Of a DNA stretch of 61,088 nucleotides, positions 18,612-26,998 are shown one piece after another. The notes below the pieces were generated by a model that saw only the letters and a program-made list of their open reading frames with translations, did not search any database and was not told the DNA's origin. Positions within the stretch are counted from its first letter, which is position 1. Each line of letters starts with the position of its first letter. Source of the stretch: Collinsella sp944321445 (GTDB taxonomy: Bacteria > Actinomycetota > Coriobacteriia > Coriobacteriales > Coriobacteriaceae); NCBI RefSeq assembly GCF_030371825.1, contig NZ_JAUDDM010000011.1. One strand, written 5' to 3'. A program made the translations under genes and the position numbers.

Positions 18612-19403
18612 CTAGCCGCGTGCGGCAGCGTAGCGCGCGTTGGCGCGTTCGGCCACGCTCATGCGGGCGCGCGGGCTGTAGATAATCTGCGAACGGCACA
18701 CCCCGCAGCACAGGTCGCACCCGGCGCAGGCGTCAGCATCGACCGTGCACACAGGCGGCACGAACGACAGGGCGGGACAGCCCGTGACCTGCACGCAGCG
18801 CTGGCACCCAACGCACATGAACCGGTCGACCTCAACCGGCTCCGGTTCGGCAGCGCGCAGCAGCTGGGCGCACGGCGAGGCGAACAGTACGCCGTGGATT
18901 CCGGACTCCGCAATCAACGCGGAGAGCACCTCGCCGCAGCGCTCCAGGTCAAACGGGTCGAGCACGGCGACGGAATCCACGCCCAGCTCGAGCATCCGCT
19001 GTCCCAGGCCCTCGATGGCCTCACGCGACAGGTATGCCTTGCTCGAGGCCATGACGGCCAGAATCGTGGTCGCGCCCTCGGCCGCAAGCCCGGCGAAGCG
19101 CTCCGCGGCATCATCCGCAGCAATCTCGGTGTCGGGTGCCACGTGCACGCACAAGGGCACTGCAGGGGCATCGGGCGTGCCGTCGCACGGCACCTCTTGG
19201 CGATAACGGGGGAGCAGCGTCTCCTCGCCACCCGGGCATGTTGCGGCAGCGGGTTGCACGGCGCCCACGGCAACGCAGCCGATGTTTCCGCACACCACGC
19301 GCCCGCGCACGCGGCGCGTCGCATCCTTGATGGCAATGTACGCTGCGCGATGCGGGCACCCGGCGCACAGCATGCCACGCTGCGGATTACGCATGCTGCT
19401 CAT
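18612..19403 (-). CDS. Miniature IorA-like 4Fe-4S protein
   Basis: A 263-residue protein resembling parts of indolepyruvate:ferredoxin oxidoreductase alpha subunit (IorA), normally ~600 residues. The N-terminus has the IorA motif LCAGCPHRAAYIAIK and CGNIGCVAVGA, from the TPP-binding half. The C-terminus has a two-cluster ferredoxin domain, CVGCQRCVQVTGC...CAGCDLCCGVC. The rest of the TPP domain and the whole pyrimidine half are missing. It could be a degenerate enzyme reused as an electron carrier; the function is not known. The ATG at 19403 follows AAAGGGG and overlaps the end of the FKBP gene by 17 nt, so the two genes are co-transcribed. Confidence 0.7.
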   Translation of the reverse strand: MSSMRNPQRGMLCAGCPHRAAYIAIKDATRRVRGRVVCGNIGCVAVGAVQPAAATCPGGEETLLPRYRQEVPCDGTPDAPAVPLCVHVAPDTEIAADDAAERFAGLAAEGATTILAVMASSKAYLSREAIEGLGQRMLELGVDSVAVLDPFDLERCGEVLSALIAESGIHGVLFASPCAQLLRAAEPEPVEVDRFMCVGCQRCVQVTGCPALSFVPPVCTVDADACAGCDLCCGVCRSQIIYSPRARMSVAERANARYAAARG

Positions 19404-19863
19404 CCCCTTTCTGCGATGCCTCCGGAACATAGGGCTCGCGGCTGATCAGTTCCAACTCGAAGTTGAGCGCGCAGCCCGCCATGGGATGGTTGAAGTCGAA
19501 GATGGTATCGCCGTCGTCCTCGACCTTCACCACGCGTGCGAGCTGCTGGTAGCCCTCGGCGTTCATGAGGTAGATCATCTCGCCGGGCACCAGGTCCTCA
19601 TAGTTGGGAATCTGGATGGTGGGCATGTAGTACAGTAGTGCCGCGGTGCGCTCGCCATAGGCCTCTTTGGGCTCAAGGTGCACCTTCTTGGTGTCGCCGG
19701 GCTCCATAGAGAGCACCGCCGCCTCGAATCCGGGTACGACCTCGTGGTTGCCCTCAACGTAGGTGAGGGGCGTGCGGCCGCGCGTGGTGTCGAACACCTC
19801 GCCGTCGTCGAAGCTGCCCGTATAGTGGACAGTCACCACATGTTTAAGAGAGAAGTCTGCCAC
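19387..19863 (-). CDS. FKBP-type peptidyl-prolyl isomerase, SlyD-like
   Basis: A 158-residue prolyl isomerase of the SlyD class: FKBP domain (VTVHYTGSFDDGEVFDTT near the N-terminus, VVPGFEAAVLSMEPGDTKKV) with the inserted-flap region (EAYGERT...YYMPTIQI...) and FDFNHPMAGCALNFELELI. The His-rich metal-binding tail of E. coli SlyD is missing. I chose the GTG at 19863 because AAGGCGG lies 6 nt upstream; an earlier GTG at 19884 would place that site inside the gene. Overlaps the IorA-like gene downstream, perhaps assisting folding or metal loading of it (inference). Confidence 0.88.
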   Translation of the reverse strand: MADFSLKHVVTVHYTGSFDDGEVFDTTRGRTPLTYVEGNHEVVPGFEAAVLSMEPGDTKKVHLEPKEAYGERTAALLYYMPTIQIPNYEDLVPGEMIYLMNAEGYQQLARVVKVEDDGDTIFDFNHPMAGCALNFELELISREPYVPEASQKGDEQHA

Positions 19864-20005
19864 GATATTCCGCCTTGATTTCACCGGTAATGTACAAACA
19901 TACCAACTCTAGCACGTGCACAGCTCTTGTTGTCGTTTGCTTGGGAAAACCCGCGTTACGAACGACATATCCGCTTGCGCTCGGGGCGTGCATAAAGAGA
20001 GGCGA

Positions 20006-20102
20006 AGGGGGTTGGTCATTTCTACTTGCCCTTTCGTTCGCTAAGAGGCGTCAAAACACCCTCTTAGCGAACGAAAGGGCAAGTAGAAATGACCGACCCC
20101 CT
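20006..20102. repeat. 43-bp near-perfect inverted repeat
   Basis: Arms 20006-20048 and 20060-20102 match at 42 of 43 positions around an 11-nt loop. The inner part (ATTTCTACTTGCC, TTTCGTTCGCTAA) is shared with the palindrome at 54653-54725. It lies between the promoter side of the FKBP gene and the 3' end of the gene at 20150. Confidence 0.92.
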
Positions 20103-20149
20103 ACTGACGCCAGCAAACAGCGGAATCCAGCACGAAGTCGCCAGCAGTC

Positions 20150-21172
20150 CTAAAACCCGTAGCGCTGGGCGAAACGCTCAGACTCGTCCTCGATTCCCTC
20201 AATTGAGGAGACCCAGCTTACGAAGTCCGGCGTGTCGACGATGATGCCGTCAGCCTCCCATACCGCTTGATGCGTGAGCTCCCACGCTTCGCGTACCGGC
20301 GGGCGCACCGGCAAATACGGCGTGAGATAGGTGGGGTTCAGTAGGAAGAACGCGCCACCCTCGCAGCGCGCGGCGAAGTCGCGCAAGGCACGGCGCGCAT
20401 TGCGGCGCCGCCCGAGCTTGTACAACAGCAGGGTGCGCCCCAGTAAAAACCAGGGTGAGTCCTCAACCGCATCCTCAGGGCGCGCATCGCGTGCGCAGGC
20501 GAAAAAGCCGTCCTCGTCCTCCAGGCGCGCCAGCGCGAGCAGAACGGTCCCCACCGCGCGATTGGTGTATCCGCGGGCACGCATGACCCGGCGCGCGTAC
20601 TCCGCGGCGGCCCGGTACCGCGCGCTCGCAAGGCTCAGCTGCGATATCGCCTCGAGCGTATGCAGCCAGCCGATCATGATGGGGTCGCTACCCGTGCGCT
20701 CGGCAGCGTCGGCCCCCTGCGCGCCCTCGCGCCAAAAATGAGGCGCCTCCTCGTCAAAGCCGGGAACGGCCCTAAGGTAGTCATACACCTCGCTTTCCAG
20801 GTGCATGAGGTCGTTCAGGCAGGCATCGATGGGCACGTCTGCCAGCATGATGTCCACCAGGCGCGCATCGACGCACAGCCGGTCTTCTCTCCCAATGCTG
20901 TGGAGCGTCTCGCGGGTACGGTTGAACAGCTGCTCACGACGGCGCTCGAACTCCTCGTCGGGCAGGTCCTCCATGCGCTCGAGTTCGCGCATCAGGTTCT
21001 CGTGAGCCTGCGCGTAGGCAACCAGCGCTTGCGCGTGCTCGGTGGCGGCGTACTTCGCGGGGTTGCGCAAGATCTCCTCGTGCACCAGCGCGCGCGCAGC
21101 GGGCGTCAGCCCCTCGTGTGAGGCCAGGTACTCACGTTCAAGGTAAGCGGGGAGGTATTCGCGCGGCTCCAT
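20150..21172 (-). CDS. Unknown protein, helical-repeat type
   Basis: A 340-residue soluble protein with no family I can name. It is rich in charged helices; the middle resembles TPR-like helix pairs (SLASARYRAAAEYARRVMR, NRAVGTVLLALARL, LLLYKLGRRRNARRALRDF). No signal peptide or membrane segment is visible. It starts with ATG sharing one base with the TGA of the preceding gene (TGATG), so the two proteins are probably made together and may form a complex. The shared operon and helical character are the only clues to its role. Confidence 0.75.
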   Translation of the reverse strand: MEPREYLPAYLEREYLASHEGLTPAARALVHEEILRNPAKYAATEHAQALVAYAQAHENLMRELERMEDLPDEEFERRREQLFNRTRETLHSIGREDRLCVDARLVDIMLADVPIDACLNDLMHLESEVYDYLRAVPGFDEEAPHFWREGAQGADAAERTGSDPIMIGWLHTLEAISQLSLASARYRAAAEYARRVMRARGYTNRAVGTVLLALARLEDEDGFFACARDARPEDAVEDSPWFLLGRTLLLYKLGRRRNARRALRDFAARCEGGAFFLLNPTYLTPYLPVRPPVREAWELTHQAVWEADGIIVDTPDFVSWVSSIEGIEDESERFAQRYGF

Positions 21173-22254
21173 CAGTTGTCCCCTCCGCTGCCCGTAAGGC
21201 CGGCGCGCCCCGGCGTGCGCGGCGCGTGGTCCTCCATGGCGCTTTTGATGAAACGGTGGTTGGCGATCCAGGCGGCGAAACACGCGTTGTCCGGGGTGCC
21301 CAGCCCCTCCTGCAAAAGCGGGGTCGCCTCGCTGATGGCGAGGATGAGCTCGTCTTGGCTGCCGGGCACCACGTTCACGCGGCAAAACAGGCCGTCGGGG
21401 AATTCCGCCTGGTACAGCAAGGGTTCCGCGGCGTTTGGATAGGCGCGCATGAGCTGGTGCAGCGTGCGGTCGGCGCTCGTGTAGTCGAAGGAACGGTAAA
21501 AGACGCTCAGCTCGGCAAGCAGCGTCCAGGCATCCAGCGACTTCTCGGTCATATGATGGCGGCGGCGCAGCGGGCCGGCCGTGCCGTACGAGATGGCGTG
21601 CCGTGCGCGGTATTGCTTGATGTCCTGATGGCTTGCCTCGAGCTTTGCCAAAGCGAGCATGCCGCTGTGACGGATGCCTGCCGGGTCGGCGGGGGCGAAG
21701 GCCAAGCTTTCCTCGACGGTTTGCAGCGCAAGGCGATATTGGCCGGCGATGACCGCGCGCGAAGCCGTCGCGGCGAACCAGCGCAGCAGCGGGCGGCGCG
21801 CGAGGTCGCTTGCATACTCGCGGCTATAGGCGTCGTTTGCTGCGTCGACCGTGGCGAGCAGGTCGCGCTCGACGGCCTCGCGGTTGTCGAGCAGGTAGCT
21901 CACGTAGGCATCGTTGGTGGGGGAGTCCAGCGCAGCGAGCATGCGGCGCGCGTCCCAGTTGCTCGCATCGAGGTCGACGGCCTCGCGCAGGTAGTTTTCG
22001 GCCTGCATCTCCTGGCGGTCGACCTGCACCTCGTCGGTGAGGAAGGGAAGGCGGTAATCGAGGATCTCGGTCGCCTTCGCCATAAGGTGAAACGAGCGGT
22101 CGGCGTCGCAGGTGATGAGCTTGGACGGATCGGTGCGGAACTGCTCCATGCCGTGTTCGATGAAGCTTGCGTCGTCGAGCGGGAAGATTCCCTCGCGGCG
22201 CATGCCCTGCAGGATGAGGCGCAGGCAGTCCTCTTGAATGGGGTCGAACGCCAT
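21172..22254 (-). CDS. Unknown protein, helical-repeat type, first of an overlapping pair
   Basis: A 360-residue protein I do not recognise. The sequence suggests TPR-like alpha-helical repeats, for example ENYLREAVDLDASNWDARRM, YRLALQTVEESLAFAPADP, and SFDYTSADRTLHQLMRAYPNA, whose spacing resembles tetratricopeptide motifs. No signal peptide, membrane segment or catalytic motif is evident. The ATG at 22254 follows an AGGAGG site. Its stop overlaps the start of the gene at 20150-21172 by one base. The pair is flanked by palindromic DNA on one side and a NusG-II gene on the other. Confidence 0.75.
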   Translation of the reverse strand: MAFDPIQEDCLRLILQGMRREGIFPLDDASFIEHGMEQFRTDPSKLITCDADRSFHLMAKATEILDYRLPFLTDEVQVDRQEMQAENYLREAVDLDASNWDARRMLAALDSPTNDAYVSYLLDNREAVERDLLATVDAANDAYSREYASDLARRPLLRWFAATASRAVIAGQYRLALQTVEESLAFAPADPAGIRHSGMLALAKLEASHQDIKQYRARHAISYGTAGPLRRRHHMTEKSLDAWTLLAELSVFYRSFDYTSADRTLHQLMRAYPNAAEPLLYQAEFPDGLFCRVNVVPGSQDELILAISEATPLLQEGLGTPDNACFAAWIANHRFIKSAMEDHAPRTPGRAGLTGSGGDN

Positions 22255-22382
22255 GGCGCCTCCTCTCGTGCGATGTCTTTGATAACAGTACAGTGTAGCG
22301 CGCGGCGATGCATTGCAACAGGGGCAATGTGCCGGTGTACGGGGAAGCTATCGCTTGCGTCGCGCAGGCGCGCCCGGGCCCG

Positions 22383-22790
22383 TTAGCCGAGCTTCGTCGC
22401 GTCGTCATCGCTCGCGACGATCTCGATCACCATGCCGTGGGGGAGGCACACGATCTCTTCGCCCACCTGCGATATGGGGTCGTGCTCGACGCACACCTGG
22501 TTGCTGCAGTTCGCACTCGTCACATCGACGGCGCCGTGTTCGATGCGCACGGTGTTCTCGCCCGCTTGCGCGTCCGCCCCGCGCCCTGTGCCCGGCGTTT
22601 GCACCGTGTAGGTCGCCACGGAGTCAAGCGCATCGGCGCGATAGAAGCCGTCTTGCGTTTGGCACACCACGACGGCCGCGCCATCTGTCTGAGGGACAGC
22701 CAGACGCGTTGCCGCGAGCCACACCAGGGCGGCGCCCAGCAGCACGGCGATGAGTATGAGGTCGGCGCGTCGGCGCGGACGGTCTGCCAT
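22383..22790 (-). CDS. NusG domain II-containing membrane-anchored protein
   Basis: A 135-residue protein with a short basic N-terminus (MADRPRRRAD), one hydrophobic segment at residues 10-28 and an extracytoplasmic domain ending in CSNQVCVEHDPISQVGEEIVCLPHGMVIEI. This is the pattern of the NusG domain II (DUF1312) family, often next to Gx-transporter or FMN-binding genes; its role is poorly defined. The C-x4-C pair and late Cys-Leu-Pro-His are family marks. Start ATG at 22790 after AAGGAGG. A longer in-frame start at 22838 lacks a ribosome site. Confidence 0.8.
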   Translation of the reverse strand: MADRPRRRADLILIAVLLGAALVWLAATRLAVPQTDGAAVVVCQTQDGFYRADALDSVATYTVQTPGTGRGADAQAGENTVRIEHGAVDVTSANCSNQVCVEHDPISQVGEEIVCLPHGMVIEIVASDDDATKLG

Positions 22791-23078
22791 GGGCACCTCC
22801 TTGCGATGTCGCGGCGATGCGAATGTATTTCGCGGCACATCTTACCATTGTGGGATGGTGTGCATACTCGCAGCTCACATGGGTACAAATTGCCCAGAGC
22901 GGCGAGGGCGCAAGCGGGCCTCGTTTGGGCGCGCGAGCCCATCCGCCGCCTGTCGGATTGTCCATTTCGGGGTATATGCGTTATGTTTCGATAGCGTTAA
23001 AATACTCGTGGTCCTTACGGGGAGAAGGGACTCCCCGTTGATGTGCGGGTCCTGTGCCCGCTGATTTGGAGGCAAAGA

Positions 23079-24293
23079 ATGGGACGTTTTACCAATCCTC
23101 GCGATCTGTATTTTGGTGAGGGCGCTCGTCATGAGGTGAAGAACCTCAAGGGCTCCCGTGCCATGATCGTCACCGGCGGTGGCTCCATGCGTCGCGGTGG
23201 CTTCCTGCAGGACGTCGAGGCTGACCTCAAGGAGGCCGGTTTCGAGGTCGAGATCTTCGAGGGTGTCGAGTCCGATCCTTCCGTCGAGACCGTGAAGCGC
23301 GGCGCTGACGCCATGCTCAAGTTCCAGCCCGACTGGATCATCGGCATCGGTGGCGGCTCGCCCATCGACGCTGCCAAGGCTATGTGGCTGTTCTACGAGT
23401 ATCCGGAGGAGACCTTCGAGGAGGCTATCGTTCCGTTCAGCTTCCCGACCCTGCGCACCAAGGCTAAGTTCTGCGCCATCGCCTCGACCTCCGGCACCGC
23501 GACCGAGGTCACCGCGTTCTCCGTCATCACCGACTACGAGAAGGGCATCAAGTACCCGCTGGCCGACTTCAACATCACCCCTGACGTCGCCATCGTCGAC
23601 CCCGAGCTCACCTACACCATGCCGCAGAAGCTCTGCGCTCACACCGGTATGGACGCCCTGACCCACGCCATCGAGGCCTACGTCTCCACCGCCAGCTCCA
23701 TGTTCACCGACGCCAACGCGCTGCACGCCATCCGCGAGATCGTCGAGTGGCTGCCCAAGTCCTATCAGGGCGATCATGAGGCCCGTCAGCACATGCACGA
23801 GGCTCAGTGCATCGCCGGCATCGCCTTCTCCTCCGGCCTGCTCGGCATCGTGCACTCCATGGCCCACAAGACCGGTGCCGCCTTCACCGGCGACCACATC
23901 ATCCACGGTTGCGCCAACGCCATGTACCTCGGCAAGGTCATCCAGTTCAACGCCAAGGACGCCCGCGCCAAGAGCCGCTATGCCTACATCGCCAAGGAGG
24001 TCCTGCACCTCGCCGGCGAGACCGAGGACGAGCTCGTCGCCTCTCTGGTCCAGTGCATCCGCGACCTCAACGACAAGCTGGACATCCCGCAGGGCATCAA
24101 GAACTACGGCAAGGGCGGCGTGAAGGCCGACGAGTCCATCATCGACTACGCCGAGTTCGAGGCCAAGAAGGCCGACGTGGCGGCCAACGCCATCCTCGAC
24201 GCCTGCACCGGCTCCAACCCGCGCCAGCCGACCCAGGAGGAGATGGAGAAGCTCCTCGAGTGCGTCTACAACGATCAGGACGTCGACTTCTAA
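23079..24293 (+). CDS. Iron-containing alcohol dehydrogenase
   Basis: NAD(P)H-dependent alcohol/aldehyde oxidoreductase of the group III Fe-ADH family (butanol dehydrogenase-like), 404 residues. The nucleotide site is GGGSPIDAAKAMW near residue 90. Metal ligands lie in DPELTYTMP (Asp ~190), HTGMDALTHAIEAY, GIVHSMAHKTGA and FTGDHIIHGCANAMY. Codon usage is very biased toward C-ending codons, suggesting high expression. Start ATG after GGAGG. Ends with a strong terminator at 24323. A deleted copy of this gene lies at 30122-30343. Confidence 0.93.
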   Translation: MGRFTNPRDLYFGEGARHEVKNLKGSRAMIVTGGGSMRRGGFLQDVEADLKEAGFEVEIFEGVESDPSVETVKRGADAMLKFQPDWIIGIGGGSPIDAAKAMWLFYEYPEETFEEAIVPFSFPTLRTKAKFCAIASTSGTATEVTAFSVITDYEKGIKYPLADFNITPDVAIVDPELTYTMPQKLCAHTGMDALTHAIEAYVSTASSMFTDANALHAIREIVEWLPKSYQGDHEARQHMHEAQCIAGIAFSSGLLGIVHSMAHKTGAAFTGDHIIHGCANAMYLGKVIQFNAKDARAKSRYAYIAKEVLHLAGETEDELVASLVQCIRDLNDKLDIPQGIKNYGKGGVKADESIIDYAEFEAKKADVAANAILDACTGSNPRQPTQEEMEKLLECVYNDQDVDF

Positions 24294-24322
24294 TCTGCTT
24301 GGCTGGGCACGTGCTTCTACCG

Positions 24323-24365
24323 GAAGGCCCTCGGGGATGTCCTCGAGGGCCTTCTTGTTTTTGTG
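24323..24365 (+). terminator. Terminator of the alcohol dehydrogenase gene
   Basis: Stem GAAGGCCCTCG (24323-24333) with CGAGGGCCTTC (24344-24354), followed by TTGTTTTTGTGTTT. Classical intrinsic terminator. Confidence 0.88.
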
Positions 24366-24401
24366 TTTGTCTGGCACATAGCGCCTGTCTGTGACATCCC
24401 A

Positions 24402-25511
24402 TCACAGACGGTTTTGGAGATAATCCCTAAACCCGGGAAGGGCAAACGCGAATATGCCGGGACGGGTCTCCTCGATCACGCCAGCTTCGAGCAGGCGCTT
24501 CTTGTAGGTAGATATATAGCTTGAGCTGCGTCCAAGCCGCTCGGCAAGCACGGATCTATCCGTGATTACCTCATCTGCTGCCATTGCTTGAAGAAACGCG
24601 ATGTCGCCCTTTGAGAGTTCTGCTATCGTGGCGTCGAACACGCGGTGCTCAAGCTCTTCCTGAGCTAAGCGAATACCACGACGCATCGATTCAATGCCGA
24701 TAACATCGTCTGTCCCCGTTGCGTTCCATGCGCGGTATCCCACAAGTTGCAGCATGAACGGGAAGCCATCGATGGCATTGACCGCTTCTTGCAGCGCCCC
24801 ATCATCGATATGCTTGCCGCCCGACTCAACGGTGAGCCGAAATGTCTCTTCTACTTCATAACGGGGAATCGGGCCAAGATTATGGCGTGCGGCTCGGCGC
24901 AGAAACGATGTTGCGCGACCGGAAAGCAGCCCGGACACGCGATGCGGCAGTCCCGCCATGAGCAGCATCGTGCGCTTGCCCTCTTCGACAAAATGCTGGT
25001 ATGTGGTGATGAGCTGCACCATCTCTTCAAACTCTGGGTCGACTTCGTCCACACAGATGATGATGCCCGTTTCAGTGTTTTCTAGGGTGGAGAACAACTC
25101 GTTCATGCGCGTTCTCCAGTTTGCGGGCGCTTCCCGTGCAGTTTCCCAGTACACGCCGCCAAGCGGAGCAATCTCGATGCCGCCGAGATGCCGCGCTGCC
25201 TGGCTATCCAAAAGATGGGCTGCCGACTCATGCAGCCGTTGCACGATATCTTCGAGCATGCCTGGTGCTGCGGTGACTCGTGCGGATATCCAGCCTTGTT
25301 GTTCAGCCTCATTCGCGAGATAGGTGAGCAGTGAGGTTTTTCCCGTTCCGCGTGCGCCCACGAAAAGAGAACAGATATCAGGACTGTTGCCGTTCGAGAC
25401 AAGCGCAGCGGCAATGTCGTGTATGACTTGTTCGCGCCCCGCCATAAAGGGAGGCACTTTCCCGAATACCGGGGTGAACGGATTGGCACGCACGGTCTCT
25501 TCGAATGTCAT
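24402..25511 (-). CDS. AAA-type ATPase with C-terminal winged helix (archaeal-ATPase family)
   Basis: A 369-residue STAND/AAA-like ATPase. Walker A is GARGTGKTS near residue 52, Walker B is GIIICVDEVD near 150, a sensor region follows (RTMLLMAGLPH), and a winged-helix domain (residues ~285-365, ITDRSVLAERLGRSSSYISTYKKRLLE) could bind DNA. Such proteins often go with toxin, restriction or mobile loci, but none is adjacent. Start ATG at 25511 after AGGAG; a GTG two codons earlier is less likely. The base composition is less G+C-rich than that of its neighbours, suggesting recent acquisition. Convergent with the alcohol dehydrogenase. Confidence 0.8.
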   Translation of the reverse strand: MTFEETVRANPFTPVFGKVPPFMAGREQVIHDIAAALVSNGNSPDICSLFVGARGTGKTSLLTYLANEAEQQGWISARVTAAPGMLEDIVQRLHESAAHLLDSQAARHLGGIEIAPLGGVYWETAREAPANWRTRMNELFSTLENTETGIIICVDEVDPEFEEMVQLITTYQHFVEEGKRTMLLMAGLPHRVSGLLSGRATSFLRRAARHNLGPIPRYEVEETFRLTVESGGKHIDDGALQEAVNAIDGFPFMLQLVGYRAWNATGTDDVIGIESMRRGIRLAQEELEHRVFDATIAELSKGDIAFLQAMAADEVITDRSVLAERLGRSSSYISTYKKRLLEAGVIEETRPGIFAFALPGFRDYLQNRL

Positions 25512-25691
25512 AACCACTCCTCTCTTATGTGCCAGTATACCCAGAGTCGTTAATCTCTTTGATTTCTGTTGACTTTTTTGATTTGCGTTGATTTACTTTG
25601 AACGCTGTCGGTATGAGACGCCACTTCTGAGTTTTCCGCTCATCATGGGTAGGGCATCAGACCAACTGCGGAGAAAGCCGAACAATTGTTA

Positions 25692-25808
25692 TTGACACAT
25701 CGCCGGGCTGCCTGCTAGACTTCACTAGTCTAAAATCGCGTGGACTTTTCTGGGCGAACTTGTCACCTTTTTGCCACGCAACCGAGGGAATCGGTTGCGT
25801 GGCTTTTT
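25692..25808 (+). promoter_or_regulatory. Promoter and attenuator-like leader of the DMT transporter gene
   Basis: TTGACA (25692-25697), an 18-nt spacer and TAGACT (25716-25721) form a good sigma-70-type promoter. About 50 nt downstream is an intrinsic terminator: stem GCCACGCAACCGA (25773-25785) with TCGGTTGCGTGGC (25791-25803), then TTTTT. CGCGTGG at 25737-25743 can pair instead with CCACGC at 25774-25779, giving mutually exclusive antiterminator and terminator forms. The transporter ATG lies ~97 nt beyond the terminator. This is the layout of a riboswitch or attenuator; I do not recognise the aptamer class. Confidence 0.65.
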
Positions 25809-25904
25809 CATGTCGTGGCAACACGCCGGCATGCGCTTCCGACCGATCTCTTGGATGTCAGCGGGGATCGGCCCCATCGGATGATGGGCAGAAAGGGGAG
25901 CGTT

Positions 25905-26858
25905 ATGGAACAGATAGCGTGCAAACAGGGCGTGCAGGCGAAGGGGAGCCATCGGCAGCTTGTAGCGGCGCTACAGGTGTTTGCCGGCGGCGCGTGCTAC
26001 GGAGCAATGGCCACCACCTACAAGCTCGCCTATGCGTCCGGATTCACCTCGAGCCAGGTCGTCGCAAGCCAGGCGTGGTTCGGCTGCCTCTTTTTTGCCC
26101 TCGCGTTTGGAATCCATTGCGCGCGCGGTGGCCAGTGGGAGCGCATCGGCATCAAGCGGGGGCTGAAGCTGATGGGACTCGGCGCGCTTACCTGTCTTAC
26201 CTCCATTTTGTACTGCTACGCCATGAGTGTGCTGCCCGCGCCAGTTGCCCTTACCTTGCTGTTCCAGTTCACCTGGATGGGCCTCATCTGGCAGACCATC
26301 ATGACGCGCCGTGCGCCCAAAGCCCTAGAAGTTGTTTCCGCTCTGGTCATCTTGTGCGGGACGGTGTTCGCGAGCGGCGTCTACAAGACCGGCCTTGCGG
26401 GCTATGACCCGATCGCGCTGCTCTGTGCGCTCGGCGCCGCGGTGAGCTGCTCGCTGTTCGTCACGCTGTCCGGCCGCGTGAAGGTCGAGTGCTCCAACGA
26501 ACAGCGCGGCATGATCGTCTGTGCCGGCTCGATCGCGATGTCGCTTACCGTTTGCCCCGACTACATCATCTCCGGCGTGCTCGCCCAAGGCATCCTGCCC
26601 TTTGCGGTGATTGCGGGCTTTTTCGGCCTGCTCTGCCCGGTGTTGCTCTTCGGCCTGGGGACGCCTTATCTGCCCGCGGGCCTCTCCACCGTCATGGCGG
26701 CCGCCGAGCTTCCGGCGGGCCTTCTGATCGCCATGATCGTGCTCGGCGAGCCCTTGGGCGTCATCGAGTGGCTGGGCGTGGCGGTCATCCTGTTCGGTGT
26801 GTGCCTGGCGCAGGTGCCCGGCTTGCTCCAGGGCCGTATGGTCGCGGTCGAACAGTAG
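25905..26858 (+). CDS. EamA/DMT-family transporter
   Basis: A 317-residue drug/metabolite transporter of the EamA type, with about ten hydrophobic segments arranged as two repeats. Repeat 1 starts at LQVFAGGACYGAMATTYKLAYASGF and repeat 2 at DPIALLCALGAAVSCSLFVTL; the C-terminal repeat ends with PAGLLIAMIVLGEPLGVIEWLGVAVIL, a typical EamA signature. The substrate is unknown. Start ATG at 25905 after AAAGGGG. Expression is probably controlled by the upstream leader with its conditional terminator. Confidence 0.85.
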   Translation: MEQIACKQGVQAKGSHRQLVAALQVFAGGACYGAMATTYKLAYASGFTSSQVVASQAWFGCLFFALAFGIHCARGGQWERIGIKRGLKLMGLGALTCLTSILYCYAMSVLPAPVALTLLFQFTWMGLIWQTIMTRRAPKALEVVSALVILCGTVFASGVYKTGLAGYDPIALLCALGAAVSCSLFVTLSGRVKVECSNEQRGMIVCAGSIAMSLTVCPDYIISGVLAQGILPFAVIAGFFGLLCPVLLFGLGTPYLPAGLSTVMAAAELPAGLLIAMIVLGEPLGVIEWLGVAVILFGVCLAQVPGLLQGRMVAVEQ

Positions 26859-26998
26859 CGGACATCGCATATTCGGTCAGATAGGCGAGAGGCGGCCCAA
26901 GTGTGCTGTTGTGCGGGCGTCTTCGAGATTGCTTCGTTTACGTATGAAGGCAGCGTGCGCCCGCAACGAGGGCGTGCGACCGATAGATAGGAGGAACC

